Under the pieces are notes generated by a model, which worked only from the letters and a program-made list of their open reading frames with translations, ran no database searches and was not told where the DNA came from. Of a DNA stretch of 64,000 bases, positions 60,236-64,000 are shown one piece after another. Both the position numbers and the translations under genes were made by a program. This stretch comes from Ancylobacter novellus DSM 506. Its GTDB lineage: Bacteria > Pseudomonadota > Alphaproteobacteria > Rhizobiales > Xanthobacteraceae. Numbering within the stretch: the stretch's first letter is position 1; each line of letters begins with the position of its first letter. Location of the stretch: contig NC_014217.1 in assembly GCF_000092925.1 (NCBI RefSeq), forward strand, positions 930,001-994,000, read 5' to 3'.

Positions 60236-60919
60236 TTGAAACTCGTCTTCATCACCGTGGCGGCCTCGCTGCTGGGCGGTGTGATCGTCGCCGCCAGCAC
60301 CTCGGCGGACGGCCAGATTACCACGAAGCTGCAGGACCGCGCGCCGATGGCGCAGCATGCGGAAACGGTGCGGGTCGTCGAGGTGTCGTCCTGCACCGAC
60401 GCGCCGGACATCGCTTGCGTGGAACATCGCGGCGGACCCGGCGAGGGCCCGCGCGCCGCCTTCGATGCAAGCGTCGCCTGCATTCTTCCGCCGCCGGGCC
60501 CCGGCCCACTGATCCTCGCCTCGCGGCTCGCCGCGATGGAGAGCTTCATCGGCATCCGCGAGGAACAGCTCGACGCCTGGCGCGCCTACACCGACGCGCT
60601 CTACGCCATGCTGCATCCCCCGGCGGCGCAGGAGAAGGCACCAGCCGGTGGGCCGCCCGACGCGCTCGCGCAGTCGGCGATGCTGGCGGCGTGCGCGGCG
60701 GGGCAGGGGCGTGCGGCGGACAGGTTGACGGTGGCCATCGGGGAGCTGCGTGGCAGGCTTACGCCGGAACAATTCGACCGCCTGAAGCAGGCAGGGCCGC
60801 TGCTGCCCCCGCGCCCACCCGGCCCGCCTCCCGGCGCTCCACCCTTTGCGACCCCCGCTTCCTTCGGTCCCTTCGGATCGGAGGGGCCGGGAGAGGCGGA
60901 TCATCCCACGCCCCACTGA
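60236..60919 (+). CDS. Spy/CpxP-like (LTXXQ-type) exported protein
   Basis: 227 residues from a TTG at 60236, chosen because AGGAG lies 7-11 bases upstream and the following KLVFITVAASLLGGVIVAAS forms the signal/anchor; an upstream ATG at 60074 would add a charged, unlikely leader. The middle (MESFIGIREEQLDAWRAYTDALYAML) and LTPEQFDRLKQ are helical LTXXQ-like motifs of periplasmic Spy/CpxP-type proteins. A Pro-rich tail (LLPPRPPGPPPGAPP) ends it. It is divergent from the response regulator, as cpxP is from cpxRA, so it is a probable target and feedback partner. Confidence 0.7.
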   Translation: MKLVFITVAASLLGGVIVAASTSADGQITTKLQDRAPMAQHAETVRVVEVSSCTDAPDIACVEHRGGPGEGPRAAFDASVACILPPPGPGPLILASRLAAMESFIGIREEQLDAWRAYTDALYAMLHPPAAQEKAPAGGPPDALAQSAMLAACAAGQGRAADRLTVAIGELRGRLTPEQFDRLKQAGPLLPPRPPGPPPGAPPFATPASFGPFGSEGPGEADHPTPH

Positions 60920-60995
60920 CCGCCTGCTTCCGGGAGCGGGCGCGCTCTGGCTCCCAGGCGCGCCCGTTTACCCGCGCGAACGCCGGGAACGATCC

Positions 60996-61241
60996 ATGAC
61001 GAACGACGTGCGCAGCGGCGCGAACGGAAACGGTGCGGTGCTGCACGCGACCGCGAACGAGGTCGTCGGGCCGATGATGCGGCTGCGATGCGAGTCCATC
61101 CTGCCGCGCGGAAAGGAACGCCGCTTCGCCTTGCTCCGCTGGCTGCTCTATCCCTTCATCGGGCAGGTGACGTCGCCGTGCCGGCACAGGACCGACGGAA
61201 CCATGTGCGACGAGTGCGGCTGGCGCTGGGCGATCCGATAG
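60996..61241 (+). CDS. Small Cys-containing hypothetical protein
   Basis: 81 residues from the ATG at 60996. The C-terminal CRHRTDGTMCDECGWRWAIR contains C-x8-C-x2-C, suggestive of a small metal-binding or structural motif. No signal peptide or known family. A weak call; the reading frame could also extend upstream to 60846 but that part overlaps the Spy-like gene. It is 76 bases after that gene on the same strand. Confidence 0.42.
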   Translation: MTNDVRSGANGNGAVLHATANEVVGPMMRLRCESILPRGKERRFALLRWLLYPFIGQVTSPCRHRTDGTMCDECGWRWAIR

Positions 61242-61262
61242 CGCCGCCCGGCGCGGCCTCGC

Positions 61263-62540
61263 TCAGGCGAGCCATCCATTGATGGCCATGAAGAGGCCGA
61301 TGGCCGCGGCGATGGCCACAGCAGAGGCCATCCACAGGTTCACAAAGAAGCCCTTCGCCCCGAACATCGCCGCATAGGCCGCCTTCGCCACCATGTTGCT
61401 GAGGACGGCGAGACCGATCGCCATCGCGGCGGTACGCTCGGTGAGGCTCGGCAGCATGCCGGCCACGGTCACCGTCACCGCGTCGACATCGGCAAGGCCC
61501 GACAGCACCGAGGCGAGATAGAGGCCACTCGCTCCCCAGATCTCGCTGGCGGCGCGGGCGAGGAACGCCACTCCCACCAGCAGCAGCGCCATCTTGATGA
61601 CCGAGTCGAGGTCGAACGGGTTCTTCGGCGCCCGCTTCTCCTCATGCGGCTGCCCCGGCCGCCGCGCCAGCAGCAGCGCATAGGCGAACATCACCGCCGC
61701 GCCGGCGCCGAGAGGGACGATCAGCGTCGCAACGAGCGAGGGGGCCAGGGTGAACACCAGGAAGCCGGTGCGGACCAGGGACACGCCACCCGCGCTTATC
61801 GCCCCGGCCGCGAGCGGCAGTACCGCCTCGTGCCCGATCGAGCGGCGCGCATTGGCGACGGTGGTGGCAGTGGAGGAGACCACGCCGCCGATGGTTCCCG
61901 CGACCAGTTCCCCGCGCGTGTCGCCCAGCAGCCGGACGGCGACGTAGCCGCAGAAGGAGATCGTCGCCAGCACGATCGCCATGATGAGAATCTTGGCGGG
62001 GGAGACGCCGCCGAAGGGACCGACCGGCGCGGTGGGGACGATGGGGAGGATGACGAAGGTGAGAGTGAGCAGGATGAGGGCGGAACGCAGCTCGGCCCAG
62101 CGCAGCCGGCGTATCGCCGCGTGCAGGAATTCGCGGCTCGCCAGTATCGCCACCAACACCACGCCGCCCGCCGAGGCCAGGGTGAGGTCGCCGAGGACAG
62201 CGAGGGCACCGAGCGCGAAGGTCATCATCTCGACCACGACGGCGGTGGCGCTGAACGAGTTCGCCGCCATCTCCTCGCGGTATTGGAACAGCACGAAGGC
62301 CGCCGACAGGGTGACGAGGAAGCCGACCAGCACCAGGCCCGTCGGCGTGCCGGTCGGCGCGAGATAGCGCTCGATCAACGCGGCGACGCCGCCGAACATG
62401 CCGATGAGCGTATAGGTGCGAATGCCGGCGGTGCGGGCGCCGTCCTCCTCGTCCCGCTCGCGCCAGTGACGCTCGACCCCGACCGCGGCACCGATCGCTA
62501 TGGCCACGGCCATGCGCCGGAACATCTCCATCTCGTCCAT
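61263..62540 (-). CDS. MgtC/SapB-DUF4010 family membrane protein
   Basis: 425 residues from the ATG at 62540. The N-terminal third (residues about 8-120) is MgtC/SapB-like (AIAIGAAVGVERHWRERDEEDGARTAGIRTYTLIGMFGGVAALI). The C-terminal two-thirds is DUF4010 with many helices (LVAGTIGGVVSSTATTVANARR, IKMALLLVGVAFLARAASEIWG, LASVLSGLADVDAVTVTVAGM). About 12 transmembrane segments in total. MgtC proteins are linked to magnesium limitation and virulence; the long fused form has no defined function. Confidence 0.87.
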   Translation of the reverse strand: MDEMEMFRRMAVAIAIGAAVGVERHWRERDEEDGARTAGIRTYTLIGMFGGVAALIERYLAPTGTPTGLVLVGFLVTLSAAFVLFQYREEMAANSFSATAVVVEMMTFALGALAVLGDLTLASAGGVVLVAILASREFLHAAIRRLRWAELRSALILLTLTFVILPIVPTAPVGPFGGVSPAKILIMAIVLATISFCGYVAVRLLGDTRGELVAGTIGGVVSSTATTVANARRSIGHEAVLPLAAGAISAGGVSLVRTGFLVFTLAPSLVATLIVPLGAGAAVMFAYALLLARRPGQPHEEKRAPKNPFDLDSVIKMALLLVGVAFLARAASEIWGASGLYLASVLSGLADVDAVTVTVAGMLPSLTERTAAMAIGLAVLSNMVAKAAYAAMFGAKGFFVNLWMASAVAIAAAIGLFMAINGWLA

Positions 62541-62680
62541 GGCGCCCCCTCCGGCCGAGATCTCACGCAGCGTCATTCGAGCCGATCAGGCGTGATTCCT
62601 GCGCCAATGGCAGCTCTCCCGCAAGTCGGGAACCGCGCGGATGGTGGGAGGGCGGAACGCAGGGCGGCCACTGCCGTCGC

Positions 62681-63337
62681 TCAGGGCGCCGCGTCCTCCG
62701 GCGGCGCCTGCTTCTGGGAGCGGCGGGGGAAGTAGCGATAGACCGTCGCCGCCGACACGCCGAGTATGCGTGCCACGTCCGGCACGGTGAAGCCGCCGCC
62801 GGCGAGCATGCGCCGCGCCTTGGCGATATCCTTCGGCGAGAGCGCCTGCGGTCGGCCGCGCCGGCGCGCCGGTCCCGTGAGCCCGGCGGGCGCCGGCTGG
62901 TCCGGCACGATCAGCTCGGCAAGCTCGCGGCAGACCAGCGCCAGCGCCTCGCTCGGCGCGAGCCGGCCGTCCTCCGGCACTGCGCCCAAGCGAACCGATA
63001 CGTTGGCGAGGCGCAGCCGGTCCACCAGCAGCACGACGCTCTCGACGTCGCGCCCGAGATGACGCAAGGCAGGCACCAGCAGCACGTCGCCCGCCTGCAG
63101 GAATTCGAGCGCGGCACGCAGGCCAGGCCGTTCAGGGTGCCGCGTATCGTCCGTATCGCTGAAGACGCGCTCGCAGCCGAGCACGGCGAGAGCGTGCATT
63201 TCGGAACCCGCCGCGTCGGCCGGACCCTGCGGGGCGCCCGATGCGTGATCGGACGGCGCATAGGGCGTCGCCTCGGGTGCAGCCAAGCCTCCCGTCGGGC
63301 CATCGCGGCCCAACAGACAGTAACCGATCAGCATCAT
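62681..63337 (-). CDS. Resolvase-like protein with DNA-binding C-terminus, lacking catalytic Ser
   Basis: 218 residues. Residues 1-150 follow the serine-recombinase fold (IGYCLLGRDG, then LGCERVFSDTDDTRHPERPGLRAALEFLQAGDVLLVPALRHLGRDVESVVLLVDRL). The catalytic positions are changed: GYCLLG replaces GYARVS (Arg8 and Ser10 gone), and ALRHLGR replaces LDRLGR. C-terminal residues about 165-205 keep a resolvase-type helix-turn-helix (LSPKDIAKARRMLAGGGFTVPDVARILGVSAATVYRYF). It is probably a DNA-binding regulator derived from a resolvase, not a recombinase. No terminal inverted repeats are seen around it. Confidence 0.75.
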   Translation of the reverse strand: MMLIGYCLLGRDGPTGGLAAPEATPYAPSDHASGAPQGPADAAGSEMHALAVLGCERVFSDTDDTRHPERPGLRAALEFLQAGDVLLVPALRHLGRDVESVVLLVDRLRLANVSVRLGAVPEDGRLAPSEALALVCRELAELIVPDQPAPAGLTGPARRRGRPQALSPKDIAKARRMLAGGGFTVPDVARILGVSAATVYRYFPRRSQKQAPPEDAAP

Positions 63338-63772
63338 GTTCAGCAGGCCGCGCGCTTTCCGCGAAAGAACGCCCGGTCAAACGGACATCCAACCACTGCT
63401 GCAGCCTTCCCCCAAATTCGCAGGGTAGGACTAGCACAGGATAATACAACTTTCATGATATTCTTGCGGGTGCTTCACGTCCGCCCGAGGGTGCGGTCAA
63501 TTTTGAGAATTGTCTGACAATTTCGATAATATTCGTCTGTCGGAACGCTTGGGAAAGCGAGCGTTTTTCCTTGGCGTGCAAATGAAACCGGGCCGCGGGT
63601 CGGGCGGGAGCGGCTCCTCGCGGTCGCACAAATTCGCCACATCGGGTCCATTGTGTTTCGCGCGAGAGTGCGGCTCAATCCGCCGCACCGCCGGGCGAGG
63701 CTCCGGGGGCACATATCGTTTCCGCGCCGCGGCTGCCCCGCGTGCCCGTCCCGTATCCCGCCGGAGGTCAGA
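63338..63772. other. AT-richer divergent intergenic region
   Basis: 435 bases between the resolvase-like gene and the ialB-family gene, with no credible gene. It is AT-rich at 63420-63540, with GATAATATTCG-like promoter sequence, and contains the palindrome AATTGTC-T-GACAATT at 63508-63522. A GGAGG ribosome site (63763-63767) precedes the ialB-family start. Confidence 0.5.
63508..63522. promoter_or_regulatory. 15-bp near-perfect palindrome, operator candidate
   Basis: AATTGTC (63508-63514), central T, GACAATT (63516-63522). It lies in the AT-rich part of a divergent intergenic region, about 170 bases upstream of the resolvase-like gene and 250 bases upstream of the ialB-family gene. Binder unknown; the resolvase-like protein next door is one candidate. 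Confidence 0.5.
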
Positions 63773-64000
63773 ATGTCCGTTTCCGCCAAGCTCGCCGCGC
63801 CGCTGCTGCTCGCCTCCCTCGTCCTCGCGGGCGGGGCAGCCGCAGCGCAGACGGCGCCCGCCTCCGGCGCGATCACCTATGGCAACTGGATCGTCAATTG
63901 CCGCGACCGTAGCGAGGGCAAGAAGGCCTGCGTCGCCAGCCTGCGCATCAACGACGCCAAGACCAAGAAGGTGGCGCTGCTCTGGCAGATCGGCGAGAGC
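63773..64000 (+). CDS. Invasion-associated locus B (IalB) family protein (partial, 3' end outside window)
   Basis: The first 76 residues from the ATG at 63773, with GGAGG upstream. Signal peptide of ~26 residues (LLLASLVLAGGAAAAQ), then the IalB core start ASGAITYGNWIVNCRDRSEGKKACVASLRINDAKTKKVALLWQIGES. Named after Bartonella IalB, but these proteins are widespread in alphaproteobacteria and their general role is unclear. The rest of the gene lies beyond the window. Confidence 0.88.
   Translation, partial: MSVSAKLAAPLLLASLVLAGGAAAAQTAPASGAITYGNWIVNCRDRSEGKKACVASLRINDAKTKKVALLWQIGES

Noticed and set aside
62681..63337. Active serine recombinase or transposon resolvase
   Set aside because: Catalytic Ser and Arg positions are replaced (GYCLLG for GYARVS, ALRHLGR for LDRLGR), and no terminal inverted repeats or transposase flank the gene.

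Overview
The window is high-GC, gene-dense DNA typical of a Rhizobiales (Hyphomicrobiales) alphaproteobacterium. The strongest taxonomic pointer is an intact very-long-chain fatty acid (VLCFA) lipid A operon, acpXL-fabZXL-fabF2XL-fabF1XL-adhXL-lpxXL, at 43171-48801. An Omp19-like lipoprotein, an IalB-family protein, a DUF2865 protein, a TTAA-N7-TTAA CtrA-type box and dispersed palindromic repeats fit the same group. The Xanthobacteraceae neighbourhood is a reasonable guess from overall gene content, but the sequence alone does not prove it. Nearly everything looks chromosomal. There is no prophage, IS element, CRISPR array or plasmid replication region.

Layout. Positions 1-1772 hold two divergent surface-modification genes: a truncated membrane O-acyltransferase and a sulfotransferase. 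From 1782 to 4676 come tRNA-Val(CAC), gph, a secreted hypothetical, rpiA and a DUF2059 protein. 4731-7891 is a tctCBA tripartite tricarboxylate transporter on the minus strand. 8149-11115 carries gor and a class II DAHP synthase, followed by tandem alpha/beta-hydrolase paralogues (11216-12923). 13067-25814 mixes metabolism and translation: a zinc-type dehydrogenase with a divergent HxlR regulator, an RgpF-like glycan protein, nadE, a pentapeptide-repeat protein, gltX, DUF2865, creA, cysS with a translationally coupled GNAT, and a LOG-family protein. 25917-27170 is a lone PD-(D/E)XK nuclease-like gene with visibly lower GC. 27270-31430 holds an ArsR regulator with an operator-like palindrome, an Atm1-type ABC exporter, and psd-pssA for phosphatidylethanolamine synthesis.

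31443-37461 carries an Omp19-like inhibitor lipoprotein, an SDR, chrA with a LysR regulator, a DMT-family exporter and a rhodanese. 37480-43095 is a polyamine/aminotransferase block: two class III aminotransferases, a gamma-glutamylputrescine-synthetase-like enzyme and a PotF-like binding protein. Then come the VLCFA operon, an alpha-2-macroglobulin/PBP1C pair (49082-56564), a DUF1127 gene with an upstream CtrA-type box, and tRNA-Gln(CTG). 57465-60919 is a Cpx-like envelope-stress locus: a Cache-like protein, a histidine kinase, a response regulator and a divergent Spy/CpxP-like protein. The right end holds an MgtC/DUF4010 membrane protein, a resolvase-like protein lacking its catalytic serine, and the 5' part of an ialB-family gene.

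Most notable points. (1) The response regulator is frameshifted by a third copy of an 8-base tandem repeat. Removing one copy restores a 251-residue OmpR-type protein whose stop overlaps the kinase start by ATGA, so this may be a slippage switch, a recent mutation or a sequencing error. (2) FabF2XL has lost the ketosynthase Cys and first His, with Glu aligning at the Cys position, while FabF1XL keeps the full triad; this suggests a KSalpha/KSbeta-like heterodimer for VLCFA elongation. (3) Two families of long palindromic repeats are present, and two type A copies sit inside apparent operons (tctC/tctB and fabF1XL/adhXL).
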